A stretch of 64,000 nt of DNA from Micrasema longulum (GCA_022494885.1 JAGVSM010001642.1:1-64000); one strand, 5' to 3'. Shown: positions 34,762 to 47,587, counted from the first letter of the stretch. Numbers and translations are program-made. Notes: generated by a model not told the origin, from the letters alone.

Positions 34762-34840
34762 GTATTTTTTCAACAAAGATTTTGAGAATATGGAAGTCTA
34801 GGCGTTTATGGATCTTATGGTCGGTCATTGCGTTTAAATG
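34762..34840 (+). repeat. ~383-bp repeat fragment
   Basis: GAATATGGAAGTCTAGGCGT and ATGGTCGGTCATTG match the middle of the unit. Confidence 0.5.
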
Positions 34841-35149
34841 TAGTCAAGCTCAAAAACAAATTTAATATAAGGGTTTCTGGTCAATAGAAAACTGAAACCA
34901 TTCCAAAAATAGATGTTTCTAGTTTTATCTATACTTTGCTACTGCGCTTCCACGAAAAAAAAAATTCGCTCAAATAAAATACATAATACAATGTAAAACT
35001 AACTCCGAAGAAATTTCCCTATTCTGGGGCTGTAAAATCTCAATTTTATAAGATAATCACGAGCAATCAAAAGGCAACGTAAAAAGGATTATTTTTATTC
35101 ATCAGCCATGCAACTAAAATTTTTGATATCAATATCATCATAATAGTCT

Positions 35150-35371
35150 TCTGAACCCAATGGTGCATATGGCACTGCACTGGTACACCAAATAAAGCGT
35201 ATATCAATCATCTGATTCAAGGTACCCCATACATCCAGTCCAGAAACATGAAATATTGCAGTACAGAACCACCTTCTTCATCAATATTTCATGTCGATCT
35301 TCTGAGGAATCAAAACCAGAGCCTCCACCATGGTAGGCGATCGAGCCAACCGCTACACTACGAGGTGGACT
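35150..35371 (-). repeat. SINE family A, diverged copy
   Basis: Reverse-strand body (CCAATGGTGCATATGGCACT, CATCCAGTCCAGAAACATG) and head end (CCATGGTAGGCGATCGAGCC, CGCTACACTACGAGGTGGAC). Confidence 0.65.
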
Positions 35372-35400
35372 TATTTAAACTCGATTACCCCTTTTAACAG

Positions 35401-35515
35401 TACTCATAGAGTCGAATGCACTCGTCCAGGATTCTGGTTCTATTTTACATCCTGAGAGTACTTATAGAGTCGAATGCACTCGTCCAGGATTCTAACTCTA
35501 TTTTACATACAGAAC
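35401..35515. repeat. 58-bp tandem duplication
   Basis: TAGAGTCGAATGCACTCGTC, CAGGATTCT, CTCTATTTTACAT occurs twice (35401 and 35459). A diverged reverse match, AAATAGAACCAGAATCCTG, lies near 53730. Confidence 0.75.
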
Positions 35516-35519
35516 TGTA

Positions 35520-36780
35520 TTATTTATCCACCTAAACAACAGAAAAAATACAAAATATTGATTTCGGTATATTGTCAAACAAATTTATTTTGTTTGAGTA
35601 CCTGTAAAATACCATGATTTTAATAATCTTAGTTGGTACTATTGAGATTATTTTTTACTCAAAGATGAAAAAAAAATGTTTTACTAAATCTGGTATATGT
35701 ATATCGACTGAGACAATCACTCAAACTGAATTCTTTTTCTTTGATATATACGCTTTCAGAGTGTGTTAGATGTGTAAAGAGTGTGTAGAGTGTGTCTTGG
35801 TTTTTTTTTTTTAGAAAGATTACTAAAATCACAAGGCATAATAGTACGAGCAAAAAAATAATTAGGGTTATTCTGCCAAGTTAAAAAGATGAGTCCCTAT
35901 TTTATATAAAGCTGAAATATACTCGTAGTAAATCAAAAGTCAAGGAAACATATTGGACCATCTGCAAGATTAACTGTGAACAATAAACTAGCAATGTCAA
36001 CCAAAGGTCGATTAAATGTAAATATGGTTCAATATTACAATTCTGTTATAAAAACTTATTTTTTAAAATTAAGTATTTATAATGAAATTATATTCAATCT
36101 ATAAACTTTCATTTTATGAAAGTGCAGTTGGGGAGATTAAGAACAACATTTTCACAAAAATTACTATATCCTAGTTGAGCATAACCCTTAAAATAATTCA
36201 AACCTATTTAAATAAAATTTACACGGCTTACCGCCTTTTGTTGTACACAGTAATACAAAATGAAATATACCAGATACATTAGTACACGTGATGATAAAAT
36301 GAAAATAAAATAAATTACTTTAAAAATTATACAATTGGAGAACAAAATTAAAACGGAAAATAAAAATAAAGATAAGATACAAAATACACTTGTAAATGAA
36401 TAGAAAACTCAATAAAATAAACGTAGATTTAAAGTAAAAAGTGAGATTCTAGACATTTTTTCAAGTGTGAATCCCTCGTGTTCAACAATATTCCGAAATT
36501 TTTTTGGCAATAATTGCCAACCAATTAATAACTTTATCGTCAATGACGTTGGTTCGGCTCATCCAGAAATAACATTAGTTACAATTGTTTGAATTTGAAA
36601 GCAAATGTAGGGGTTAGAATAGCCTATATATTATTAATCAATTATCTTGATTATTTTTAAATCTATGAACTATTATTCGCGCACAAAAATAATCATCTTT
36701 TAAAAACAGCACGTAATAATACAATTATTATTATTTATTTTTTTTCAATAGAAATATTAGCGCTCTTATAATTTGCCCAA
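35520..36780. other. AT-rich stretch, no gene seen
   Basis: No recognisable open frame, RNA gene or repeat boundary. Confidence 0.4.
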
Positions 36781-36935
36781 ATATTTCAATTTTGGTGGCC
36801 ATTTTAAACGAGTTGTAAATAACTCACTATTAGAAAATGGAAATCAAGTTGGGGTAGAGTGGGGCTCGAACTTCGGACCTCTGATCCGTGAGTCCGCAAC
36901 GGGAGCCACGGGACCACAACCCGATTCAAATTATT
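36780..36935 (-). repeat. SINE family C copy
   Basis: Minus strand: head GAATCGGGTTGTGGTCCCGT, GTTGCGGACTCACGGATCAG and AGTTCGAGCCCCACTCTACC, then body AACTTGATTTCCATTTTC, AGTGAGTTATTTACAACTCG. The B-box-like GTTCGAGCC suggests a tRNA origin. Confidence 0.75.
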
Positions 36936-37839
36936 AATACAATTATTTCGCATAGTATCCAATTAACGTTTATGAAAAATGTATTTTATTTGTTCCTCAC
37001 ACTTATTAGTTAGAGTGTAATAACTTTTTGATGTTTCAATTACCTAAAATAAGTTTTTTTGAACCATTGGGTTATTTTGCCTAAATTTTCTAAACGTAAA
37101 ATAATTTCATTATAATGAGTTTTTTATGATATAAACTCCTTAGATGGGCTAAAAAAGAGTGCATAAAAAATGAAATAATATATTAAAAGACCCACCAATA
37201 CAAAAAGTCATAAAAAACATTTCCAAACAAAAAATTAATCTAAAACTAGGCAGAATAACCTTGTTTGACGGTATCTAAATACCGGTAAAATAATACGCTA
37301 TTTTTCTAACGCCAATGGATAAGTTCATGGTCATAAGGTTATTCGAGCGAATACTAAACAACCTTCTTTTTTTTATTTATATCTTATTGTTATTATAAGT
37401 TTTTTGCATCGTGTAGTGTGGTACGTATGATATTTTTTATGAAAAACTTTTTTCAAAGTCGTATTATCAAATTTCAAAATCTCGACATTGAAAATAGTTT
37501 CCACCTTAAACCTTCGACAGCTTAAATTACAAATCAAACCGACATTTATTATATCCACATATTATTCAAATAAATCATAATATACTATGTAACTCGATCC
37601 TGTCTGTTCAATAGCGATCTACATCTACAATATTAGGTAGTGTTTGAAATTCAAAGTGTACCATGGTGTTTGGAAAGGTTTTGTGAACAAAACAAACCTT
37701 ATTTGATGGGAAATTCTCATAATGATGTGCAAAACAGAAACACCAGCGCAGCGTACCGTGACGTAAAACATATGGTTTTACGTCACTCATGGGATTGTTA
37801 CACCGAATTTCGCTCTCATGTTTTACATCAATGAGAAAT

Positions 37840-38240
37840 CTTGTAATTTGTTAATCTCAATGACTCCCGAGGGGGCGAAATCCAGTCTTTTGTCTACGAA
37901 CATTTGGACAAACTCAAATATTGTAATGAAACCAACTGGCCCAAGAAGAAGTTTAAAAATTGAAAAATTGTTTTCAGGTGTTGCCCAGTTTGTGAAATTA
38001 TTCAGTCTAATGAATCTTTTCACAACAATAAAGGTTTCAGCTCTTTAACTTCACTTAAATCAACGAATGGAAGAACTGAAGAAAAATGGATGTTCAAACA
38101 CAGCCAAAATGGTGAATGTTACACAGTGCGTAAAGTGGCCACTTAAACCAGCCAATGACAGGTCATAAGCCCTGTAAATGCCTAGACTTTCATATTCCCC
38201 TATTTTAGGTATTCTCCATCTCTGTTGTAATTTGTAAAAT
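37840..38240 (-). repeat. ~383-bp repeat, joined units
   Basis: On the minus strand a body (GGGCTTATGACCTGTCATTG ... GAGCTGAAACCTTTATTGTT) runs directly into the start of a following unit (TATTTGAGTTTGTCCAAATG), with the same linker as in the 31807-32330 dimer (CTGAAAACAATTTTTCA). Confidence 0.8.
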
Positions 38241-38934
38241 CTAAAGCTGTTTTCAAAATTACATCAAAGAAATCCACAAAAAGCTTTTGGGCTGCATCAT
38301 AAGATCGTAATATTAACTCTTAAAAGACTTTGAAAAAGAATCCCTTTGCGCCCGGTGATGTAATATGGTGTTACCACAAGTAAAAGACGGATTCTAAAGC
38401 TTCTAAAGCTCAGACATTTGAAAAAAAAACACGGAGGCATAGAGTTTAATAATTCCCTTTCCATAATTTATAAAAATAAACATTATTTAATCCTGTTTTG
38501 GCAAAAAAAAATATCATAAATTCGCTGCTCATAATTTACGCGTGCGTCTCCCATCACTTTTAACAACCAACTGGGTTTGTTTCACACAAAACCAACTACG
38601 GTGCCTAAAGAAAAGCGTCTTTGTCTTCCTTGTTATGTGTTCTATCTTCGTGCTCTCTCTAATACAGATGTATCGCTGTATTTACGGACATCATTCTTCG
38701 GGTAGCAAGGTTAAATATTTTTTGAATTAAAATCCAGCATAGATATACAAATTTTACTTTCCAAATCCGGTGTGAAAATGTCCATTTGAAGATTACAAAA
38801 AATACATTTTCATCATTTTAAAAAATAAGAGAGATATATCAAGTCTTGTATCGTATGTAGACTAGTGACATGACAGCCACACAAGAGTTTAATATTTTTT
38901 TATTAGATAAAATAAATATTTGCGTTCTTTTGAT

Positions 38935-39219
38935 TTATCCAAATATTTCATTTTGAAGGCCATTTTCAACGAGTTGCAAATAAATCACTATTAGAATTTA
39001 TTTTAGAAATAAAAGACGAGTGATACTTTAACCAACAAATTTATTGTGTTATTTCTATAATAAATTACAATGAACTTCCATCAAGAATTTCCACTTACAA
39101 ACTTAAATGTTTCACTATTAGAAAATGAGAATCAAGTTGGAGTAGAGTGGGATTCGAACCACGCACCTCTGATCCATGAGTCCGTGACACTAGCCACAGG
39201 ACCACAACCCGATTCCCGA
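38935..39219 (-). repeat. SINE family C copy split by a short insertion
   Basis: Head at 39125-39217 (GTTGTGGTCCTGTGGCTAGT, GTGGTTCGAATCCCACTCTA) and body at 38935-38996, separated by 38997-39111. Confidence 0.75.
38997..39111 (-). mobile_element. 115-bp retroposed insertion with 12-bp target duplication
   Basis: TCACTATTAGAA occurs at 38985-38996 and 39112-39123, exactly flanking the insert. It starts TTTATTTTAGAAATAAAAGA on the plus strand, so a short A-rich tail on the minus strand is likely. No coding content. Confidence 0.75.
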
Positions 39220-39839
39220 TGTATATGGGTATCTATGTAATATTAATTCTTAGCTACTTAACTCTTTGAAGCCCAGTGGTACGAGTATAAAAAACGTTCC
39301 ACGTATTCAATGATTTTTTTTTGATAAAAGAACCGTGGTAAATATTAGTAATTAAATATAGACTTACATTTTCGCTAACATAAGTCACTATTATCTGACT
39401 GATTAAAAGAGTTGTTTACTTCCTTACGGGCATGGTGGTGATTTATACCACTCAAAAGAATGCTTTCGATTTAAAAAAAATACTAATTTACACAATTATT
39501 TATCAAAGATATAATAGCAGTTTATTAATTTTTCTTAAAATAATAAAGTGTGCCTCAAAGAGTGAAGAGAAAACGCGGTTAGGCTTTTCTTCATACAAGC
39601 GTATTCCTGCATTTTTTCCCAGGATTATGGCACTTGAGCGATGATTTTTTTCCACGCTATAGATTTCCACCATTGTCGACTCCTTACTATTATTTTTTTT
39701 TAAATTGTGTTTTATATGAGTTAGGACCATCCAAAAACCCTTATAACAGCCTTGTCATATCTGCCTTTTTCAAATGTACGATATATAATATTATTCCATC
39801 TGCCAGTCTGTAGCACTAATTATGCAAACACTCTTTCCT

Positions 39840-40195
39840 CTATCTTTCTTGCTCTAACTATAATGTTTTTTTTTCGTCTATTGATATATTTTACATACAC
39901 CTTAATTTATCTAAAAATAAATTAGAACTTATTATTTCTGGCTGCGATACGATCCCACTAACTATTTAATGATGCACACTGAACACTTACTCTCACACTA
40001 ATACACATAGACACACATCTACACTTACTCTCATACAAATACACATAAACACAACCTTTTGTTGTACACAATTTAATAATATGTATGATTTTTATTTAGA
40101 AACTTTGCTAGTCTGTCTTTAAACTGTATTTTAAAAAAAATGTTATTATATCATTGTCGATTGTTTGTTTTCTTAAAATAAATAAATAAATAGGA
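39840..40195 (+). repeat. probable LINE 3' fragment with TAAA tail
   Basis: ACACTTACTCTCACACTAAT-type sequence occurs twice about 50 bp apart near 39980-40060. The stretch ends in AAATAAATAAATAAATAGG. Confidence 0.4.
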
Positions 40196-40269
40196 ACATG
40201 ATAACTATTTTTCAAAAAAGCAAAACTTGCCAACATAGAAATTTTTTTTCTGATACACTTTAAAAAAAA

Positions 40270-40380
40270 ACAAACAAAATTTGTTCAATTTTGGAGTGCG
40301 GAAAACGAGAATATGAAACCTCGATTTTATCGATTTCAGTTAGTCATAATAAGTCCGACGTGCAGTTGTTTATTTTGCAC
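40270..40380 (+). repeat. short dispersed repeat, pair with 51810-51930
   Basis: Shared words: GGAGTGCGGAAAACGAGA, AATAAGTCCGACGTGCAGTT and TTGCACA. The frame from 40291 lies over it and is not convincing as a gene. Confidence 0.5.
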
Positions 40381-40932
40381 AGTATTCGGGAAGACACATG
40401 CGAGAGAATGGCTGCATTCAAATTACTATTGATAAAAGCGCTCTTCGCCGCATATTCTCTAAAAGTATTTACTTTTGATCCACCTGCTCACTGTGTTTTA
40501 TTATGATCATTTTTCTTTTGTTTTTTTTAAAGCAAATCAACAGGCTCTTAACAGCCTTAATGGCTTGGCATTAATAATTATATTGTCGGTGATATTGCAA
40601 TACCACCTATAAATTGAGTTTTTTGGCAGAGGAACCTAAACATCGTTTTGTTAGTATATTACTGATGATATTTATCAACCAAAAATACCGCTACAGTATC
40701 AGAAAAACTATCATTGCTTAGAGTAAAAATAGCAAAAATCAATAATTGACAGCTCTTAGTCCCTAGTTATTTTAGTAAAACATTTTCGTAAAAAAACATG
40801 TTACGCAAAACTGAACCTAAACAATATCTTAAAATGAACTATCTTAAAGTATAGTAGGTACAGTAGTAGTCATGGCATGATCTAGTGCTAGTGCGTCTAG
40901 GCAAACATGGCAAGTGTGTCATCTTTAACCCA

Positions 40933-41144
40933 GGGCCCCGATTACAATGGGATGTTAATTGTTTTATAAAGTAAAATTAAGTTTTCTGTATGAAAAGCAG
41001 AATATGCATACATTTTTTTCTTTAAAAGACGAAGATACTTTAAATTTTCATGCAAATATACTCGTTTTTGTACACTTTTCACCATTGTTTTTTTTTATAG
41101 ACAGTCGAAGATAACTCTGTAAACTTCCCATTGTAATCGGAGCC
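40933..41144. mobile_element. MITE, GGGCYCCGATTACAATGGGA family, copy 3
   Basis: GGGCCCCGATTACAATGGGA at the left and CTTCCCATTGTAATCGGAGC at the right, about 210 bp. Confidence 0.7.
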
Positions 41145-42410
41145 ATGGAGTAATAACACCGCTTGCTCCTTGAATGTTTGCCTTTGCTGTAGGAACACAT
41201 TACTGATTAGTGAGAGGCTCCTTGGCAGAGGTGAAAAGAATCCTCCGTTGATTCTGAAATTTCCTACCGCAAAGAAAGCATAAAAAAAAACATTAATAGT
41301 AAATCCTGTTCTAAGAATGACTGTAGAGTGTTCAATTTTTTATTTTTACATATTTCATATTTTTACGTATTGGTACGCAAGTGAGGTAGTTACATTGAGG
41401 TTAATCTGACGAGGATATAATGGGCATCTTTATAGTTTTGTAAATAGATTAACAAAATAGTTAATTATACGAGTAGTTAATATATTTGCTAATGATATTA
41501 AATATTTTAAAAAGTAACGTTGACCGATTCAATTGGAATTATATGAATATTATTGTTAGGATACCATATTTCAGAATTTAATTCAAGCAAGCAGCGAATA
41601 AATTATTTATACAGTGTAATTTAAATTTTTGGTTGGTATTCAAATTACATAAGATTTAGGCTGGCTTCGTGGGAACCGCAGTATCAGGTTCAATGACATT
41701 TTTGATTCGTGTTTCTTTTGTAAGATCGTGTCTGGTAGTGTATTGTAAGAAGCTAAATACAATAACCAAAAAACTTTATTAACATTAATTTCTTTAATAA
41801 TCATTATTGTAATTATGATTAAGTTCTTAAGCTATAACAATTTATGTAAAGGTAATATATATTAATTTTCATTTTTTTTAAATATATATTTGGACCCCTG
41901 TATTTAGTAGCCTTACGTGTCATGTACAAGGCTAAGATACTAGGAAAAAAATATTTTTGTTTGTCTTGGAAATGGGATGTTCGATCACTGATTTTGGTTT
42001 ATCACCTTTATGCGTACAATCACTATTGTTGCAAAGTCCAAGAACAATGGCGCGTGATAACTACTTTTAACGACAGTGTTCCGTTAAGGATATTCCATCT
42101 TTTCTGCATTCTGCTTCAAGACTATGGCGTTGTAAACTGAAAAAAGGGCACTGAAATAACAGATGTTTGATACTATGTGAAGAAATATCATCGTATGGAT
42201 AATAGTCATCATTTCTTCATTTAAACCTATATAGGTGACTTCTCATAGTTCCGTGTCCCGCAAAAAATTGGGTCGTTTCAAAAGTACTTTGGTGATGAAG
42301 ACGGAAGTTTGCTGCATCAACCAGTGTTGGATAAAATATTTTAGTGATTTTACCTGTAGAAGAAGCGCGGGAATGACCCTCCCAACGCTGCTGCGCTAAG
42401 AACATACTTA
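41145..42410. other. AT-rich stretch, no gene seen
   Basis: Small frames at 41922-42140 and 42217-42420 have no recognisable motif. A sequence near 42030-42420 (AAGAACAATGGCGCG, GTCCCGCAAAAAATTGGG) may be part of a decayed LINE, unproven. Confidence 0.35.
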
Positions 42411-42412
42411 AA

Positions 42413-43440
42413 ATTTTCATCTAAATATACAAATTTTCGAACATAAATATCGATTTTACTTGATACCGTCTCGATACGTACCGATGAAAATAGCGTTTGT
42501 AATCGGGGCCCAGGGCCGCGATCGTATATCTTCGAGATATCAATATAAAGTAAAATCGTTTTTTTTTGTACAAAAAATTGTGTATTTGTACGATGGTTTG
42601 ACGTGTATTCGTCGGTAATCTATATTTGAACATGTTTCAAAACATATTTAAAATGAATAATATGTTTTATATATTTTTTTAATGTTTTATAGAGTCTTTA
42701 TTCAATAAAATATACATATTATTACAATATTAATACATTATAAAGAAAACAAAGTATTAAGATATATTTTGTCCCGATAAACTATTCAACAATAGTTTGT
42801 CATCGGGTGCTCAGACATTAGTTTTAATTTATAATCAAATAAGAAGAGTACAGACATAATACTGTATACGTATAAAATATTAAACATAAAAATAGTTTAA
42901 AGATTTTTAATTTTTTTTTTTAAGTAAGAAAATAGAGTAAATAAAAAAAATATTAAATATTTTAAATATAAGAAAAAAATAATAATAGACACATATATAA
43001 ATAGTGTGTGCTCATAAATGTAATCAAAACAAGATAAAAAATAAATTAAACAAAGTTAAGTAAATCGAGAATTTTAATTCATATCTACAGAAAAAAATAA
43101 TAATAAGAAAATTAAAAGTACATATTAAAACTAAAATCTAAAAAATGTAAATGAAATAAGAAAGTAATACAAGAAAAGAAAAGGTTAACCCAAGAAAATA
43201 ACAAAAATGTATTCAATGAGGGATAAAACATAATAATAATAATAAATAAAATAAAAATTAAAAATAATAATAATAAATAAAAAATAAATAAAAAAAACAA
43301 TCGTTTATGCAGAAAATTCGATTTTATAATGTCGGTATGACAAGTAGGTAGAACATACCGAGGTAAGATACAGATAGTACAGAAGTTAAATATACCGTCT
43401 CGATTTATACAGATGAAGATAGCGTTCATAATCGAGGCAC
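42413..43440. mobile_element. MITE fragment next to an interrupted MITE (copies 4 and 5)
   Basis: A right end AATCGGGGCCC (42511) touches a new left end GGGCCGCGATCG (42513). The second copy ends ATAATCGAGGCAC at about 43440 and is split by AT-rich DNA from roughly 42650 to 43380. That insert begins like a minus-strand LINE tail and carries a near-perfect hairpin, CCCGATAAACTATT / AATAGTTTGTCATCGGG (42773-42807). Confidence 0.5.
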
Positions 43441-43824
43441 AGGTGTGATATGTGTGTTGTGTGTGAAATTATTAATACAGAGATTTGTAATTTTGTTAAA
43501 ATTGTTTAAGTGTAGTTTTACAAATAGCCTTCTTATATCATATCGATGCGTTTAATCACCGTTAAATAAAAGTAATATGTAGGCATTACATAATCAAATC
43601 AATAAGTCATGGTGCGTAACATTCACTTTTCCCAATCTTCCAAGTCCAAACTTTTGCCAAAGATAGGTTTGCCTTTTTTAGTACTCGCATCCAAATTTAT
43701 GATGTGCAAGCCAGTTTTAAAATGTATGGGCAGTATTAAAATACAGGTAGTCGTCAACTTACGACCACAGCCGGTTCCGATAAACAGTGCCGCGATTATG
43801 ATCGCATCGAGACGGTACACTTAA

Positions 43825-44325
43825 TTTTTGTACTATATTTATCAGGGGCGTACGGTGGGGTTTTTGATTAGGGAAGCAATTCATATATAAGTAAATGGTA
43901 TATAATAATATACACTGCCCTTAAGACATTAAAGACAAACTAAACACTGTATATATATGATTAGGAATAGTAACAATAATTTTACATATCTAGTAATAAA
44001 TTGTAATAACAAATCAATCAACTTCACTATAATATATACTATAATAAGTAACTGCGAAGTATTTTGTGGCATTATATTTTATTTGACTAAAATGCAGTAA
44101 AACCAAAATAAATATTAACTTGTTAAAAAACATGACTTTTCAACGAAAAAGAATTGGTCATTATTAAAACCCGAAAAATCAACATAAAATGTAGTAGATT
44201 ATAAACTTTTTTTCTTATAAAAAATCAATAATATATTGATGTAATGTTTGAATTAAATTCCACATTTTATTTTGTATTCCTACTCCACCACAAAATAATA
44301 GTTAAAATATTATGTTCAGCACCAA
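43825..44325. other. AT-rich stretch, no gene seen
   Basis: A MITE-like fragment (GATTATGATCGCATCGAGAC, 43793-43812) lies just before. Nothing further recognised. Confidence 0.4.
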
Positions 44326-44329
44326 AATA

Positions 44330-44600
44330 CCAAGATCGCCTCTGTGCTGCGCGGCGCGGCGCGGCGGCGACGTTGCGTTCGCATCGCATGTAAACTACAT
44401 GGAAAACAATGTATTGGTATGTTTCGATTGCTTCCGTTGTCCAGTGAGAGTTTAAGTCTGCGCCTGCGCCCGGACTGCGCGTTCAGTACGGCGCAGAAAT
44501 GGAATTTTGAATATGCTTCTATCGTGATCGTTCTTTAAATCGATACCCAGCCGGCCAGTAGCAAGTAGTACGCGCATGACAGCGCTGGTAAATGGACGCG
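44330..44600. promoter_or_regulatory. CpG-rich patch in intron 1
   Basis: CGCGGCGCGGCGCGGCGGCG repeats, then GCGCCTGCGCCCGGACTGCG and GTTCAGTACGG, which contains the arthropod initiator-like TCAGT. It stands out sharply from AT-rich flanks. It may be a promoter or enhancer, a GC-rich mobile element fragment, or a local simple repeat. The plus-strand frame 44344-44538 is not convincing. Confidence 0.3.
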
Positions 44601-45509
44601 CTGGGAGGTTATGTTTCTTTTTATCATTTTTTTTTTACAAGGCAATATTAAAATTCCTTTTTATTACATTATTTGTTTATAGTAATCTAAATGTTAGGTA
44701 TTATGACTGAAAGTTAATTTATTAAACATGCTATTTTATAAACATTATTTGTCTAAATTTAAGGGAACCAATGGTTCCATGAGTTCTATGAACAGACCGC
44801 GCTATATCTATATAGACGATTTTTATTGGATTTTATACACAATGCTTACAAGTTTAAATATAAAATTCCTTTGAATAGAATGCTTTATTTGCCCTTCGAA
44901 TGAATAATGATCTTAAATCGTGACTAATAAATACTGTCTTGCAGTGTTATAGTAATAATTGCTTTTCCCCTGACCAAACTTGTAAAATACAAAGGATGTG
45001 TGAAATTTATTGCATATATTTGCTTATTACTTGCTGGTTATTGTCTAGATTTATTGCATTAGGAATTAATACAAAAATAATGAGGCTTATTGCACTGTAT
45101 TAATTAAATGCAACATAAAACTTACTAGTTTTAGTATTGTTATAACAGAATGTTATCAAGGTATGGAATATTTCCACAATTCTCGAAACATTAAAAAAAG
45201 TTTCAAGTATATTTTCTTAAAATGTGAACTCTGGGTAGATTTTACCCCACATTTGATTTAATTTTTAAATGCATACATTTCAAAACTCAAGATATTTAAA
45301 ATTCGAACAGAAAATAAAAATTATGTTAATGGACAGAAATGGATTCAACTCGGAAACTATAGGCACCCTATAATCCCGATAATCCAAGCTAAGCTACCTA
45401 CACTTAGTTGATACTTGTAACAATGTGTTTGTATTTGAATTAAATTATTTTCTATATATCTATGTAAAAAATCTAAAACAATTTGTTATTTAAAATATAA
45501 ATACCTATT

Positions 45510-45866
45510 ATACAAGGGTTCTTTAAACCCTGTCACATCAGAAACCACGATGATCAGTATGAGCAAGAAGACATGCAAATTAAAATTTATTTTTAAAACG
45601 ATTCAAATTTAAAAAAAAACAAATATTTTACAAAAAAACAAATGGTTGCTTACTTCTGCAAGGGAGAAGCGAGGGGGGCGCGGCCGCGCTGTTAGCGGTG
45701 TATCAGACTCCCCCTCTCCCCTCTCCGTTTCTCCCCTGCAGACGTAAACAACCATTTGTTTTATATATATATATAAATATATATATATTTTATAGCCAAT
45801 ATGTCTTCTTGCTCATACTGATCATCGTCGTTTCGGATGTGACAGGGGTTAAAGAACACCCTGTAT
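45510..45866. mobile_element. fold-back element with long inverted repeats and GC-rich core
   Basis: The outer arms (GGGTTCTTTAAACCCTGTCA, GATGATCAGTATGAGCAAGA, AGACAT) are mirrored by ATGTCTTCTTGCTCATACTG, ATCATCG and GTGACAGGGGTTAAAGAACA. Inner arms are AACAAATGGTTGCTTAC, TGCAAGGGAGAAGCGAGG and CTCTCCGTTTCTCCCCTGCA, GTAAACAACCATTTGTT. The loop contains CGCGGCCGCGCTG. No transposase. The whole element can fold into a long hairpin. Confidence 0.75.
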
Positions 45867-46429
45867 ATCACACTAAAATAAAATTATAAAATGTCTTCCT
45901 CAGCACGGGTTTTCTCAGTGAGGAATACATTGTAAATTCAATTTTGTAATATATTTTTATATATTATAAATAAATAAATAAATAAATAAAAAATAATAAA
46001 ATAATAATAAAAAAAGATTAAAGTGTGGTAATTATTTTGAATTTACATTATACTGTTCAAATATTTTTTAATCGACTCAAAGAAAAAAAGAGTTTGTTAT
46101 TTATGTAAATATTATCTCTTCATACAGAGAAAAACAATAAATATTTTCAGACAGCTCATTAATTGAACGTATTTATGCAGAAATTAGTCAGCCATAGAAA
46201 CGTGAAACTGAGATCATTTGATAAGCACCTTTATGAAACGAGTGAATAATCAAATCTACTCAACAGTTGGAATGTTTTTGACTTCGACAAATGTTAAACA
46301 ATAAGCACATTACTTTTTTCATATTACAATCAAGAATCTAATTTTGTATTTGAAAAGTTTTAATGATTTTCAAAGCATTGTCAGATTTTTCTAGTGCTGG
46401 GGTTTTTTTTTTGTCTTGACCCTGATGTA

Positions 46430-46825
46430 TGTGAGCGATATATAGACTTGGAAAAATAGGGATGAAAGAAGGCTAAATGCTGTCGAAATGCGATCTCTAG
46501 GGCGATGTGTGGTAAAACTATATACGATAGACGCACAAATGTTCGACAAAATCAAGAAAGGAGCTCTGCGTTGGTTTCGACATGTAGAGCAAATGGACAG
46601 CGAAAAAACGGAAGAAATATTTACGAAGCTAATGTTGATGGATGCAGAAATAGAGGAAGACCGAGAAAGACATGGCATTGCCAAATGGACGTGTTAAAAG
46701 TCGGAATAATCGGCGCATGTGCATGAGAAGATGTATGAATGTAGAGGAAACGAGATCTGTATGCAAAGATAGAGTTATGTGGCGTACTGTTCTCTCTGCC
46801 TACTTTTACGGGGAAGCAGTATGAT
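46430..46825 (+). pseudogene. RTE-like LINE C-terminal relic
   Basis: Frames shift but read NAVEMRSLGRCV, IKKGALRWFRHVEQMDSEK, then NVDGCRNRGRPRKTWHCQM and RRMCMRRCMNVEET. Same family as 58713-59386 and 33784-34198. It ends near GGGGAAGCAGTATGATGGTT. Confidence 0.75.
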
Positions 46826-47401
46826 GGTTTATTTGTTTGAGAAATGCCGTTTTGTGTTCGACACTATTTTTAGAAGTTTTTTTTGCATGAAAGCGGTCTG
46901 GCTTTTTTAGCAGAACAGAATTGACCTTACTGCACCCGATAAACCAATATCTCTTTTTTTTTTTTTTTTTTAATTATTGTGGACTGGCTGCTTTTTGCAT
47001 AACTACGTTCAATTGAATTGTTCCCACGTAGAAGGGCAAATACCATATCAACGAAAAAAAAACGTTTATAGAGCAAACACAATTGTCGTTCAATGTTTAT
47101 TTTATATTAACGAAAATTTTATATTAGCGTTCAGTTATTCGGTAAAACCGCGATGATCTAATTAAATCACAATAATAATTATTAACACAGTTTGACATTC
47201 GCGGGGTTCACAGGTTGAGAATCACCGAGATTCTGTTTACACTTGACGGATGAGATTTATGACCGCGTACCAGGCGATAGAAAAAGTAAGAAAACATCTG
47301 GCGTCAAGATAATAGTCGGGCGCTGGCTTCATAGGAATGGTTGATAAAACTTCCCTGCCAGTTAAGTACGGAAACAGGAGCGCATATTCGTAATTATCGG
47401 C

Positions 47402-47587
47402 GGCCTCCGTGGCGTAGTGGTCAAGACGCTTGACTCACGCACGGAAGGTTCCGGGTTCGATTCCCAGTGAGAACAAAAAAAAAAAATGTGATTTTTCTCG
47501 AGCCTGGGTGCTCTGTGATGTAATTCAACACTGTAATTAGGCCTCCTGGCCTATTGTGGTGCAAAAAAAAAATGTAAAAAAAAATTG
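47402..47587 (+). repeat. SINE family B, copy 1
   Basis: tRNA-like head GGCCTCCGTGGCGTAGTGGT, CAAGACGCTTGACTC, B box CCGGGTTCGATTCCC, A-run, then body GAGCCTGGGTGCTCTGTGAT, TTAGGCCTCCTGGCCTATTG and a terminal A-run. A reversed copy is at 52135-52317. Confidence 0.8.

Noticed and set aside
40291..40506. 71-codon plus-strand frame as a small gene
   Set aside because: Its first half overlaps a dispersed repeat also found at 51810-51930, and the rest shows no motif.
47402..47475. Candidate tRNA gene
   Set aside because: The head has A- and B-box similarity but no proper acceptor stem and continues into a SINE body repeated at 52135.
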